DNA from: an uncultured Bacteroidales bacterium
Lineage (GTDB): Bacteria; Bacteroidota; Bacteroidia; Bacteroidales; UBA932
Assembly: GCA_944322585.1 (NCBI GenBank)
Contig: CALUPB010000001.1
Coordinates: 124,001-188,000, forward strand
DNA length: 64,000 bases
Reading direction: 5' to 3'
Under the pieces are notes generated by a model, which did no database searches, was not told where the DNA came from, and saw only the letters and a program-made list of their open reading frames with translations. How positions within the stretch are numbered: position 1 is the first letter of the stretch; every line of letters begins with the position of its first letter. This document shows positions 53,100 to 61,517 of the stretch, piece after piece. The translations under genes were made by a program, and so were the position numbers.

Positions 53100-56000
53100 A
53101 TGCAAGTTATAAATAACGTGAAGTCATACAACATGGACATAATCCGGACAAATATAGATGATGTAGCAAGGACTGTATATAAGATAATCCTTGCAGGTAT
53201 TATTGTATCCATGGCTCTGTTTTCCGGTTGCGTACAGGAAGAATTCATAGAGACTCCGGAAGTAGAGGACGGTATACCTGTAACAGCGACATTGTCTTTC
53301 GGCGCTCCGGTTTCAGATGATGTCAGCATCTCTACAAAGGCCGATCTGAATGACTATTCGCTTATACGGGAACTATATCTTTTTATCTATAACGCTGACG
53401 GGACACGATGTGAATCGACAAGAGAAATTACATCCGGCATAACGGAAACAAGAAGAATCGATAGCGGAGACAATGCCGGTGTATATTACAGCACACAACT
53501 GGAGACGACTACCGGTAAAAAGCACGTATTTGCAATTGCAAACCACATAAGTGTTGTCTCGTGGACAAAATATCAGGATGCAGCTACTGAATTTGTAACT
53601 GCAATACGGGAACTTGGTCAGCGTGCAGAAGCCGGTAACCTCACATCCGACCAACTTGAGAAAGAACTTGTCAGTCTCAGAAGTCGATACCAAAACAACG
53701 GCACCACTCCGGAATACCCCACATCACAAATGATATTCACAGGAGCAGCTGATCTGCTGTTCAATAGCGACGGATCCGTCACTGCAGCCGACGGCACTTC
53801 TACCGGGCTTCTGAAAATGCAGAGGATCGTAGCGAACATAATATTCAATATCTCCAACGGTACAAAGAGAGACGAATACGGTAATGAAATCCGGATATCT
53901 TTCAGTCCGTCTTCTTATCAAATATATAATTTACCGCGTCATACTCGTCTGGCAGGCAACAGGAATTACGAAACCGATCCTCCAGAAGCAAGCAAGCAAT
54001 TCTATTATTCAGGAAGAACAGAAACCATTAATACTACAGCAGTAAACGGCATATGGTCATTCTCTTTCTTTATGCCAGAAAACATTCAGAACAATATAGA
54101 CGGACTAACGGATTACCACCAGAGAGACTATTGGACCGGCAATATAGGAGCCAATGCTGATGAAAAACATTGGGAATATGCTCCGACGAATGCTACGTAT
54201 GTAGTAATCAGCGGAGAATACGCAGAATATGATAACATTGAACGAGACTCAAACGGAAATATCACCAGTGAAGACCTGAAATACTCCGGCACTACAAGTT
54301 ACACAATACATCTCGGGGATTTCAGTCGTAGCGGTTCACTGGGAGATTTTTCAGTAAAACGGAACTGGAGATACACATACAATATAACGATAAACGGTGT
54401 AGATCAACTGGTAGCTGAAGCAGAAGCCGGAGAAGTCGGACACTGGCCGGAAAGCGGAGACTGGCAGAACGGAGCCGAAGGCGACATTGTCAACATAAAT
54501 GAAGTCACATTAAGTTATTCCCTTGATGCCCACTACGAACAGGTACTTCTTGGATACAACCTTTCATCAATCGTCTCAACATTGACCAATGCAGGGCTAT
54601 CACCTGATGATCCGGATGATATTACTCCGAATGAATACGGTGTATCTCCTGTTGACGACATGATCGGGCAAAACCTCATCCTTTATATAGAAACCCCTTT
54701 CCCAAAAGATGATCAAGGCAGCCGGGGTTGGATGGACAGACCTTATACGGACTACGTCTCAGCTGTAAGTCATTTCGATGATCCAATGTCCTCTGGTGCT
54801 ATAGCGGCGGCACAAGAAGCAAAAGCGGCATTCCTTGACGGCATAGACTATAAATGGGTGGAGTTCTGGCCGCAGAGTTCTGTCTCGTCCTTGTCTGAAT
54901 ATCCGGGACTTCCGGACTGGAAGAATCCTCGATATATTGACGGTGAGCTCAATCCATCTTATGTAGACGTAACTAATCCTGATAATGAGCATCTACTTGA
55001 TGTATATGATGTATGTGTCAAGCTCGGCAAGGCAGTAAGGAAGCTTTGGGAGGAAAAATCCTTGACACGCGGTGACTACGCAGAGGATGGCATTACAGTG
55101 GTGTACCAGAATGGCAACTGGTACGCAATGTTTACCGGTTTCGTAGACGAATACTATTATACGAGGAATCCTAAAGACAACAGCCGTATAGAAAAATGGA
55201 GCGAATTCACCAACAAGAATCAGAGAAGGATGATGATAAGTATGGACGTTCAGGTTTCTGACGATGGCAACAGCACATATAGCAGGGCACATACCAACAT
55301 TTCACAACGTTCCATACAGACATTTTATGATGATACAGCTGAAAGTCTGAACGCTTTTGGCATGGAGACTTTCAACGAAACGAATGCCATGCAATACGGC
55401 AGATCCTTCATATCAGAATATGAATCATATTCAGACACTGACGGAAGAAGCAATACCATCACATTGCTCAGGCTAACTCAATACAACCATAACTGGAACT
55501 ATTGGCTTAACTCCGAGAATAACGGACATTTGAGAAGTGTCAGCGGCAGGCGTAAATTAGAGAATGTATACGAACAGAATGCAGCATTTTCCGCCTGTCT
55601 GTCACGCAACAGGGATCTGAACGGGAACAGCAGGATAGATGAAGACGAGATAAAATGGTATCTCCCGTCCATCAACGAATATATAAGAATCGGTATCGGA
55701 GCCAATGCCATTTCCAACGAGGCTCAACTTTATATTGGAGACAAGACTGCCATGACGTCGTCTGGATATCCGCAAGATTTCATACAAGACGGCGCCTTAT
55801 ATCATACAAGTACTTTCGGAAAGGCAACTTATTGGGCCGTAGAAAAGGGATCTTACGGGAATCAAATCGAAGGCAACTACCCTAATAACGCATACAACGG
55901 AGCCAGATACATGATCCGTTGTATAAGACTTCTGCCAAGTGATGTGGACGGAAGTCTTGACAACGTCGTTGCAAGTCCGATTTATGAAATGATAAATCTC

Positions 56001-56516
56001 GGAACTTCCAACAATCCAAGGTGGATGATTGATTTTCGTGACAAACTCGTCACATCCCTGTACAGACAGATTCCAAACAGTTATCCATACAGTTTCAACA
56101 TGCATGATGAGGACGATGAAGAAAACCGTCCGTATGATGCAATAGTCGTAGCCCGGAATTATGTTTCAGGCACTTGGGGATCCGGCAATCAGGATATCAC
56201 CAACACTCTGACTGAACTTCAGAACAAGAACGGTAACAGTAATCCATGCGCAGACTACAGTGAAACAGGACAACCGACCGGATGGAGGCTTCCTAATCTT
56301 GTGGAACTTAGCGCAATGGCATCCAACCCGGATAATTTGCTGAATAACAGGGGTAATTATAATATACCATGTTGCACGATGTTCTCCAACCAGTCTGTCA
56401 GACAGGCTTTCTATTATAACAGGAGCAATATGGTAACATGTGATACCGGTTATGACCAGCAATTCCTTGTGCGCTGTGTTCGGGATGCCACAGACGAGGA
56501 ACTCGCAGAAAATTAG
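53100..56516 (+). CDS. Large fimbrial tip protein (DUF4906-type, FISUMP-like C-terminus)
   Basis: 1138 residues; ATG at 53100 or 53133. Lipobox FSGC near residue 46. The N-terminal fimbrillin-like domain has TATLSFGAPVSD and LIRELYLFIYNADG. The middle is a long DUF4906-like region, and the C-terminal 300 residues show a FISUMP/lectin-like pattern (DEIKWYLPSINEYIRIG; GWRLPNLVELSAMAS; FLVRCVRD). The base composition is more AT-rich than the upstream fimbrial genes. It is the last gene of the operon and most likely the adhesive tip. The same FISUMP-type end occurs in the PUL1 lipoprotein at 1995. Confidence 0.82.
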   Translation: MQVINNVKSYNMDIIRTNIDDVARTVYKIILAGIIVSMALFSGCVQEEFIETPEVEDGIPVTATLSFGAPVSDDVSISTKADLNDYSLIRELYLFIYNADGTRCESTREITSGITETRRIDSGDNAGVYYSTQLETTTGKKHVFAIANHISVVSWTKYQDAATEFVTAIRELGQRAEAGNLTSDQLEKELVSLRSRYQNNGTTPEYPTSQMIFTGAADLLFNSDGSVTAADGTSTGLLKMQRIVANIIFNISNGTKRDEYGNEIRISFSPSSYQIYNLPRHTRLAGNRNYETDPPEASKQFYYSGRTETINTTAVNGIWSFSFFMPENIQNNIDGLTDYHQRDYWTGNIGANADEKHWEYAPTNATYVVISGEYAEYDNIERDSNGNITSEDLKYSGTTSYTIHLGDFSRSGSLGDFSVKRNWRYTYNITINGVDQLVAEAEAGEVGHWPESGDWQNGAEGDIVNINEVTLSYSLDAHYEQVLLGYNLSSIVSTLTNAGLSPDDPDDITPNEYGVSPVDDMIGQNLILYIETPFPKDDQGSRGWMDRPYTDYVSAVSHFDDPMSSGAIAAAQEAKAAFLDGIDYKWVEFWPQSSVSSLSEYPGLPDWKNPRYIDGELNPSYVDVTNPDNEHLLDVYDVCVKLGKAVRKLWEEKSLTRGDYAEDGITVVYQNGNWYAMFTGFVDEYYYTRNPKDNSRIEKWSEFTNKNQRRMMISMDVQVSDDGNSTYSRAHTNISQRSIQTFYDDTAESLNAFGMETFNETNAMQYGRSFISEYESYSDTDGRSNTITLLRLTQYNHNWNYWLNSENNGHLRSVSGRRKLENVYEQNAAFSACLSRNRDLNGNSRIDEDEIKWYLPSINEYIRIGIGANAISNEAQLYIGDKTAMTSSGYPQDFIQDGALYHTSTFGKATYWAVEKGSYGNQIEGNYPNNAYNGARYMIRCIRLLPSDVDGSLDNVVASPIYEMINLGTSNNPRWMIDFRDKLVTSLYRQIPNSYPYSFNMHDEDDEENRPYDAIVVARNYVSGTWGSGNQDITNTLTELQNKNGNSNPCADYSETGQPTGWRLPNLVELSAMASNPDNLLNNRGNYNIPCCTMFSNQSVRQAFYYNRSNMVTCDTGYDQQFLVRCVRDATDEELAEN

Positions 56517-56672
56517 GTAATAATCATAAGAAATTCTGACACATTATCATTTTCTGTCATGTGTGGCAGCAGTTCCGATATGCGCTTATCGTGATAAGGA
56601 TTGACGTAGTCAATAGGCAGATTTGCCTGTGAGAATTCAAAAGTCAACTTCTTGTCCATGGAATCAGGCTGA

Positions 56673-58220
56673 TCAGACGACTTTCCATTCTTCGATACGG
56701 CGGGTGGAGGAAGAGAAGCAGACACCGATTTTGTAGAGTTTCCGTGGGTCGGCGGAGAACGGTTTCGCATAGCCCTTCTCCTCTATCTGCTCCAAGGCCT
56801 CGTCGGCTGTGCCGTCTACCTTCAGTTCCATGACATATACATAGTCCTTCGTCTGAAGAAGGATGTCTATCCTCCCGTTGCTCGTCTGTTTCTCCGTCTG
56901 GACGTATTCCCCGAGCAGTTCGAAGATGATGTACATCGCATACTGGAAGTCCTTCTCCGCATCTCCCTGGATCTGGTAGTTCGCTCGTGCGAACAATGCC
57001 TCCAATATCTTCATCATATCCTCCGGTCTGCCTCCGGTAACCGCACGGTACAGCTTCGACACGAGAACACTCCCGGATTGTTCCGGTGACGGTGAATACA
57101 CATTCAACAGCATCTTCATGAAACCTTGCTTCACCTCCATGTTCGGAAACCCTAATCTGTAGACTCCGAACATCCCGTCATAGCCCTTGATCGTTAGATA
57201 ACCGCTCTGGTACATCACAGAGATAGGGTCATTCACATAGTCATTCACACCCGATATCTCGCCTGTACCTATCTCCACTTCATCTTCCGACAGTCTGGAG
57301 ATGTCGTAACCCGTCTGCTTCAGCAGTTTCACCAGGAACGTCGGTGTCCCGGTCTCGAACCAATAGTCATTGAATTCCTGCCCCGCAAAGGTATTCAGAA
57401 GACTGAACGGGTTGTACATCCCGACACTATTCCTGCTGAAATGATAGCCGTCATACATATCCGCCAGTTTCCTGTAGCACTCATCCTCCGTCAGGCCGTT
57501 CGCTTCCGCAAGTTCCATGACACTCTCCGGAAAATATTCGTGAAGGTCTGTCTCCGATATCCCGCAGATGTCCGAATACCGGGACAGCAACGAGATATCA
57601 CGCAGGTTGTTAAGCCCGCTGAACACGCTCAGCTTCCCGATCTTCGTAACCCCGGTCAAAAAGCCGAAACGGATGCACTCGTCCTTAGCCTTCATCACTC
57701 CGTAGAACCCCTGCAATGTGCTCCGGTAATATTCCTGCAGCTCGGGATTGTCCAGGTTGTCGATTATAGGCTTGTCGTATTCGTCTATCAGAATCACTAC
57801 CTGTGTTCCGTTCTGTCTGTAGATCGAACTGATTATCTGTTCGAATCTGACATCCGGGACTGTGAAACCATTGCTCACTCCATATGTAGTCTCCCATATC
57901 TTCAACGCTGAATCCAGTTTCTCATCCAGATCCTGCTTAGTCATGTAGGACTTCCCGCTCAGATCAAGATGCAGTACAGGATATCGGACCCAGTCCTTCT
58001 CTAACCTCTCCATCGCAAGACCCTCGAAAAGCTCACGCTTCCCTTCGAAATACGCCTCCATCGTCGATACGAGAAGGCTCTTCCCGAAACGGCGTGGCCG
58101 GCTGAGAAAATAGTATTTCCCCGTAGATACAAGGTCATATATCTTCTCGGTCTTGTCTATATAGACATAGCCTCCCCTCCGGAGGTCTGCAAAATTCTGG
58201 ATACCTATCGGATACAGCAT
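56673..58220 (-). CDS. AAA-ATPase-like protein with PDDEXK nuclease-like domain (copy 4)
   Basis: 515 residues from ATG 58220 (MLYPIGIQNF); the upstream extension uses TTG. The N-terminal AAA-ATPase-like module has the IGIQNFADLRRGGYVYIDKT opening, the P-loop SRPRRFGKSLL at 40-50 and Walker B VVILIDEYDKPI. The C-terminal PDDEXK_9-type domain has GRIDILLQTKDYVYVMELK with D at about 452 and ELK at about 465-467, then GYAKPFSADPRKLYKIGV. A family with many copies in Bacteroidetes, function unknown, possibly defence-related. It is convergent with the fimbrial operon and stands alone. A 10-bp palindrome CTTCGCGAAG at 58280 lies upstream. Confidence 0.9.
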   Translation of the reverse strand: MLYPIGIQNFADLRRGGYVYIDKTEKIYDLVSTGKYYFLSRPRRFGKSLLVSTMEAYFEGKRELFEGLAMERLEKDWVRYPVLHLDLSGKSYMTKQDLDEKLDSALKIWETTYGVSNGFTVPDVRFEQIISSIYRQNGTQVVILIDEYDKPIIDNLDNPELQEYYRSTLQGFYGVMKAKDECIRFGFLTGVTKIGKLSVFSGLNNLRDISLLSRYSDICGISETDLHEYFPESVMELAEANGLTEDECYRKLADMYDGYHFSRNSVGMYNPFSLLNTFAGQEFNDYWFETGTPTFLVKLLKQTGYDISRLSEDEVEIGTGEISGVNDYVNDPISVMYQSGYLTIKGYDGMFGVYRLGFPNMEVKQGFMKMLLNVYSPSPEQSGSVLVSKLYRAVTGGRPEDMMKILEALFARANYQIQGDAEKDFQYAMYIIFELLGEYVQTEKQTSNGRIDILLQTKDYVYVMELKVDGTADEALEQIEEKGYAKPFSADPRKLYKIGVCFSSSTRRIEEWKVV

Positions 58221-58279
58221 GGCTGACAACAGTTTGGTTAATGTTATTCACTCGCGACCGGCAACCTGCCTGCCGCATA

Positions 58280-58292
58280 CTTCGCGAAGATA
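58280..58292 (-). promoter_or_regulatory. Palindrome and near -7 box upstream of copy 4
   Basis: CTTCGCGAAG (58280-58289) is a perfect palindrome overlapping TATCTTCG (minus strand, 58292-58285), one base off TAnnTTTG. It lies 60-70 bp before ATG 58220. No -33 match is seen. Confidence 0.4.
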
Positions 58293-58387
58293 AGCATTTT
58301 GTTTGATTTTCATCAGCATAAACTCTATCTGAAAAGATACATGAATGAAATTTCAAGAAACCGTGTTGAAATTTATCCACATACGGC

Positions 58388-59476
58388 TCAGATCAAAGGA
58401 ATACCGGCATCGGCACAGGCGCGACGCATGTCTTCCGGCCAGATACTTGCCTGGATTTCCCCGATATGGGCCTTGCGCAAGAAAAGCATGCACAGTCGCG
58501 ACTGGCCTATACCGCCTCCTATTGACAGAGGCAGGGCATCCGACATCAGTTGACGATGGAAATACAGATCGAGCCTGTCCTCCTGTCCGGCTTCCTGCAG
58601 CTGACGGAGAAGTGCGGCCTTGTCTACACGGATACCCATGGAGGATAACTCGAAACTGCGCTGCAGCACGTCATTCCATACTATAAGATCACCGTTCAGC
58701 CCCGGAAGCCCACCGCCAGTCTCCCTGTGCAATTCTCCCCTGCCTGCCGAAAGACAAGAGTCATCCACCGTTGACCAGTCATCATAGTCGGGCGCCCGCC
58801 CGTCATGCCTTGTCCCGTCCCCGAGACGGCAGCCTATGCCTATTATGAATACCGCACCGTATTTCTTCGCTATAGCATGCTCCCTGTCTTTCGGCGCCAG
58901 GCCAGGATAAAGCCTGCGCAACTCCTCGGCATGTATGAACACGAGTCCGTCCGGCTCAGGAAGCATAGGCGAGATCCGGGGATACATCTCGCAGACCATG
59001 TATTCCGTACGCACCATGGAAGCGTAAATGCTCAGGACAATTTTCTTGAGGAAAGCCACAGTCCTGTCCTGCCGGGTTATGACCCGTTCCCAGTCCCACT
59101 GGTCAACATAGAGCGAATGCAGGTTTCCGAGATCCTCGTCGGCCCTGATTGCATTCATGTCGGTGTATATGCCATATCCCGGCTCGATATGGTATTCGGC
59201 AAGAGTCAACCTTTTCCATTTGGCCAGGGAATGCACGACTTCCGCCTCCGCGTCTCCCATATCCTTGATCCTGAACGACACCGGGCGCTCGATCCCATTG
59301 AGGTCATCATTGATGCCGAGTCCCTTGAGCACAAAAAGAGGGGCCGTGACTCTGTGAAGCCGAAGTTCTGACGAGAGGTTAAGCTGGAAAAAATCCTTGA
59401 TCTGTTTGATGGCCAGCTCCGTCTGCCGCTGGTCAAGCAGGGGGCGGTACCCCCGGGGTTTAATCAGGTAGCTCAT
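58388..59476 (-). CDS. asnA: Aspartate-ammonia ligase (asparagine synthetase A)
   Basis: 362 residues. AsnA hallmarks are IKPRGYRPLLDQRQTELAI, LRLHRVTAPLFVLKGLGINDDLNG, the SLAKWKRLTL and HSLYVDQWDWE segments, and the C-terminal LSIGGGIGQSRLCMLFLRK. It makes asparagine from aspartate, ammonia and ATP. A short Gly/Asp-rich insert (about 212-250) makes it slightly longer than the 330-residue E. coli enzyme. It has its own promoter with a duplicated upstream element. Confidence 0.95.
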   Translation of the reverse strand: MSYLIKPRGYRPLLDQRQTELAIKQIKDFFQLNLSSELRLHRVTAPLFVLKGLGINDDLNGIERPVSFRIKDMGDAEAEVVHSLAKWKRLTLAEYHIEPGYGIYTDMNAIRADEDLGNLHSLYVDQWDWERVITRQDRTVAFLKKIVLSIYASMVRTEYMVCEMYPRISPMLPEPDGLVFIHAEELRRLYPGLAPKDREHAIAKKYGAVFIIGIGCRLGDGTRHDGRAPDYDDWSTVDDSCLSAGRGELHRETGGGLPGLNGDLIVWNDVLQRSFELSSMGIRVDKAALLRQLQEAGQEDRLDLYFHRQLMSDALPLSIGGGIGQSRLCMLFLRKAHIGEIQASIWPEDMRRACADAGIPLI

Positions 59477-59502
59477 TTACAGTCCGTTTTATACATGAAT
59501 TT

Positions 59503-59534
59503 CAAATATACGCAGAAGCCGAGAGAAGAACAAA
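59503..59534 (-). promoter_or_regulatory. Promoter of asnA
   Basis: On the minus strand, TTTG (59534-59531), a 20-bp spacer and TATATTTG (59510-59503) match the consensus exactly. About 27 bp before ATG 59476. Confidence 0.75.
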
Positions 59535-59611
59535 TTTATTTGTTTTGCCGAGGCGTGAACCGTATATATGTCCGGCAGGACAAATATTGAAAAGCCGAGA
59601 GAAGAACAAAT
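59516..59611. repeat. 20-bp direct repeat duplicating the asnA promoter element
   Basis: AAGCCGAGAGAAGAACAAAT occurs at 59516-59535 and again at 59592-59611. Each copy contains the -33 TTTG on the minus strand and is followed by a -7-like box (TATATTTG; AATATTTG at 59588-59581), suggesting tandem promoters. Confidence 0.8.
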
Positions 59612-59669
59612 AAAACGTCCTTTCCCATTGAATGACCGGGAAGCGGGGATATGAGCCATTTGTACGCAG

Positions 59670-60281
59670 CTATTCAATGGAACTGTAGTCGATAAGATTG
59701 TTTAGAAGGGCATATACAGTAAGTCCGGCCACCGTCCTGATACCGGTCTTGCGCGTGATGTTCTTACGATGGGTGATCACTGTATGGATGGATATGCTGT
59801 AATAGTCGGCTATCTCCTTGTTGAGCATCCCTTTGGCCACGCAGACAAGGATCTCTTTCTCTCTTGCCGAAAGCTCTTCCCCTTCAGTCCGCGGGGTCTC
59901 GCTTCTGGAAGTCATGGCCGCCCTCAGTTTCCTGACAATGACAGGGGGCGCATCATAGATGTCGACCACTTCGTCAAACTGTTTCCATGCATCCTCGCTC
60001 ATGCTTATGGTCCTCAGTCCGACGACAGCCGCATCAGAATACTGGGATATGAGGGATCTTGCATTGGCTCTCGACGCATATTCGAAAACGACAGGATCCA
60101 CGACAATCACATCTGCACCGATATTTTTCAGCCGCACTTCAGCTCCGTTCGACAAGTCCGCCAGCACTCCGTGGACCCTGAATTCCCCCAGATCGGAAAA
60201 TACCGACTCAAAGCCACGGGCCACAAGCGCGGACGGCATGATAAGCAAGACATTCTTTCTGTTGTCAGTTCCCATATTCAT
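59670..60281 (-). CDS. LuxR-type DNA-binding regulator with receiver-like domain
   Basis: 203 residues. Residues 1-120 are receiver-like (VLLIMPSALVARGFESVF; possible acceptor Asp in VIVVDPVVFEYA), but the usual acidic pocket is not obvious. The C-terminal LuxR HTH is clear: LSAREKEILVCVAKGMLNKEIADYYSI, then HTVITHRKNITRK. It starts 19 bp after the hemerythrin gene and is cotranscribed with it, so it may respond to nitrosative or oxidative stress (inference). Confidence 0.85.
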   Translation of the reverse strand: MNMGTDNRKNVLLIMPSALVARGFESVFSDLGEFRVHGVLADLSNGAEVRLKNIGADVIVVDPVVFEYASRANARSLISQYSDAAVVGLRTISMSEDAWKQFDEVVDIYDAPPVIVRKLRAAMTSRSETPRTEGEELSAREKEILVCVAKGMLNKEIADYYSISIHTVITHRKNITRKTGIRTVAGLTVYALLNNLIDYSSIE

Positions 60282-60300
60282 TGCATGAACTTCCGTTCTC

Positions 60301-61014
60301 TTATCGTTCCCCGTATTCTGCCGACAGTCCCTTCTCCATCAGATCTACCATCGGCACAAGCACATTGTCCTCTATCAGAGTATGATGATGGAGATCCTCC
60401 TCCAGACAGAATATATGGTAAAGCACCCTGTTCCGCAACAGAGGATCGCAGACATCGGGCAGATATTTCATTACGATATTCTTCAGATCGTTCAGTTTCT
60501 CGTCGATATTGCTGTGGTTTTCCTCGAACTGGGCGATGGAATAGCCGTTCCCGCTCTTACCTGCCAGCAAGGCCTCCACATACGGGAACACCACATCTTC
60601 CTCATAGCTGAAATGGTTCTTCACTTCAGCCTTATAGTCGAGAAAGAACTTCTCCACCACTTTCCTCTGCGCTTCGTCTGCCGGAGCCATGAGTTCCCGC
60701 AACGACAGACGAAGTGTTTCCATCTCACTGTCCATATAATGTATATGCGAGTTGTGCAGATATTTCATAATGTCCGCAACGCTTGCCGAAGCAAGCAGCT
60801 CTCCTGACGGCACATATCCGTTGCATGCGTATTCATTGCATATCAGAAGAAACGAACTCTCGCTGATCCCGCAGTTCCGGCAGGCATCCGCAATGGTATG
60901 CTCACCGAACCCGAGCCCTACGCCCAGTCTGGACATCACATCCAGCAACCTGTAATTCAGCTCTATAAGATCCGCGAGCTTCATTGAAGGAGTTATCATA
61001 ATCTCTTGTCCCAT
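60301..61014 (-). CDS. Hemerythrin-like iron-sulphur cluster repair protein (Ric/ScdA type)
   Basis: 237 residues. An N-terminal DUF542-like helical domain (MKLADLIELNYRLLDVMSRLG, with CRNCGIS) is followed by the hemerythrin four-helix bundle. Metal ligands are visible at NSHIHYMDSE, VKNHFSYEEDVVFPYV, ENHSNIDEKL and LEEDLHHHTLIEDNVLVP. Family members carry a di-iron centre and help repair Fe-S clusters damaged by nitric oxide or peroxide. First gene of a two-gene operon with the LuxR regulator; promoter and possible operator at 61031-61059. Confidence 0.9.
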   Translation of the reverse strand: MGQEIMITPSMKLADLIELNYRLLDVMSRLGVGLGFGEHTIADACRNCGISESSFLLICNEYACNGYVPSGELLASASVADIMKYLHNSHIHYMDSEMETLRLSLRELMAPADEAQRKVVEKFFLDYKAEVKNHFSYEEDVVFPYVEALLAGKSGNGYSIAQFEENHSNIDEKLNDLKNIVMKYLPDVCDPLLRNRVLYHIFCLEEDLHHHTLIEDNVLVPMVDLMEKGLSAEYGER

Positions 61015-61030
61015 CGTTTTCGTTTTGACG

Positions 61031-61059
61031 CAAAGATAATCAAAATCGGCTACAGCCGA
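61031..61059 (-). promoter_or_regulatory. Hemerythrin-operon -7 box with palindrome in place of a -33
   Basis: TATCTTTG (minus, 61038-61031) fits TAnnTTTG and lies 17 bp before ATG 61014. Instead of a -33 TTTG, the spacer holds the palindrome TCGGCT-AC-AGCCGA (61046-61059). This suggests an activator- or repressor-controlled promoter. Confidence 0.5.
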
Positions 61060-61141
61060 CTATCTTCCCCGTACCGGCCACATGTCCGCAATCCGGTACC
61101 GGCAGCGGATCCTGCCCCGTAAAACCATACCCTGCATAACA

Positions 61142-61173
61142 AAGGACAACCCGGATCACTCCGGGCCGTCCTT
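61142..61173. terminator. Intrinsic terminator-like hairpin
   Basis: Two stacked perfect stems, AAGGAC/GTCCTT and CCCGGA/TCCGGG, with a 4-base loop. The leftward transcript ends TCCTTTG; the rightward one lacks a U-run, so leftward use is favoured. Confidence 0.6.
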
Positions 61174-61258
61174 CACACACAACAATTAAAAGGATCTGAA
61201 CTTTATTTTAACTTTTATGGCCGATGAAGCTGTATCCCGGACAGCTTCCGATTGTTTT
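61142..61258 (-). ncRNA. Candidate small RNA between the hemerythrin operon and the exporter
   Basis: On the minus strand, a TACCTTTG box at 61271-61264 is followed by about 117 nt with two stems: GAAGCTGT/ACAGCTTC (61226-61248) and a strong terminator-like stem at 61142-61173 (AAGGAC and CCCGGA pairing with TCCGGG and GTCCTT) ending in TCCTTTG. Between them is an A/U-rich linker. No frame of note is present. No -33 TTTG is seen, so transcription is uncertain. Confidence 0.45.
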
Positions 61259-61263
61259 CGATG

Positions 61264-61271
61264 CAAAGGTA
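61264..61271 (-). promoter_or_regulatory. -7 element of the candidate small RNA
   Basis: TACCTTTG on the minus strand. Upstream at 61297-61310 lies the imperfect palindrome CCCCATTAATAGGG, a possible binding site. Confidence 0.4.
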
Positions 61272-61415
61272 GTCCTTCCTGAGACTCCGGCCTATCCCCA
61301 TTAATAGGGATTTTGATACCTACGGCTAACCATTCGTAAAGTTGCAGCATCATAACTCCCATGGCCGGCCCAACCGGCGCAGGCTGTTTGCAACGCGATT
61401 GCAGCGGAAAGCCGG

Positions 61416-61423
61416 TACTTTTG
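61416..61423 (+). promoter_or_regulatory. -7 element upstream of the cation exporter
   Basis: TACTTTTG matches TAnnTTTG. The nearest TTTG upstream is at 61387-61390, a 25-bp spacer, longer than usual. About 95 bp before ATG 61518. Confidence 0.45.
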
Positions 61424-61517
61424 CATCGGTCCGCAAGTCCGACACGGACAGCCTGTCATGAAAACCGCTGCCGGACAGTCCGGCCATGATTACCGTCCGA
61501 AATTAAAATGTACTGCA

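Noticed and set aside
56513-56659. 48-codon minus-strand frame (MDKKLTFEFSQ start) after the fimbrial operon
   Set aside because: It overlaps the stop of the fimbrial tip gene, has no family I know and no promoter. It is possibly a remnant but not supportable as a gene.
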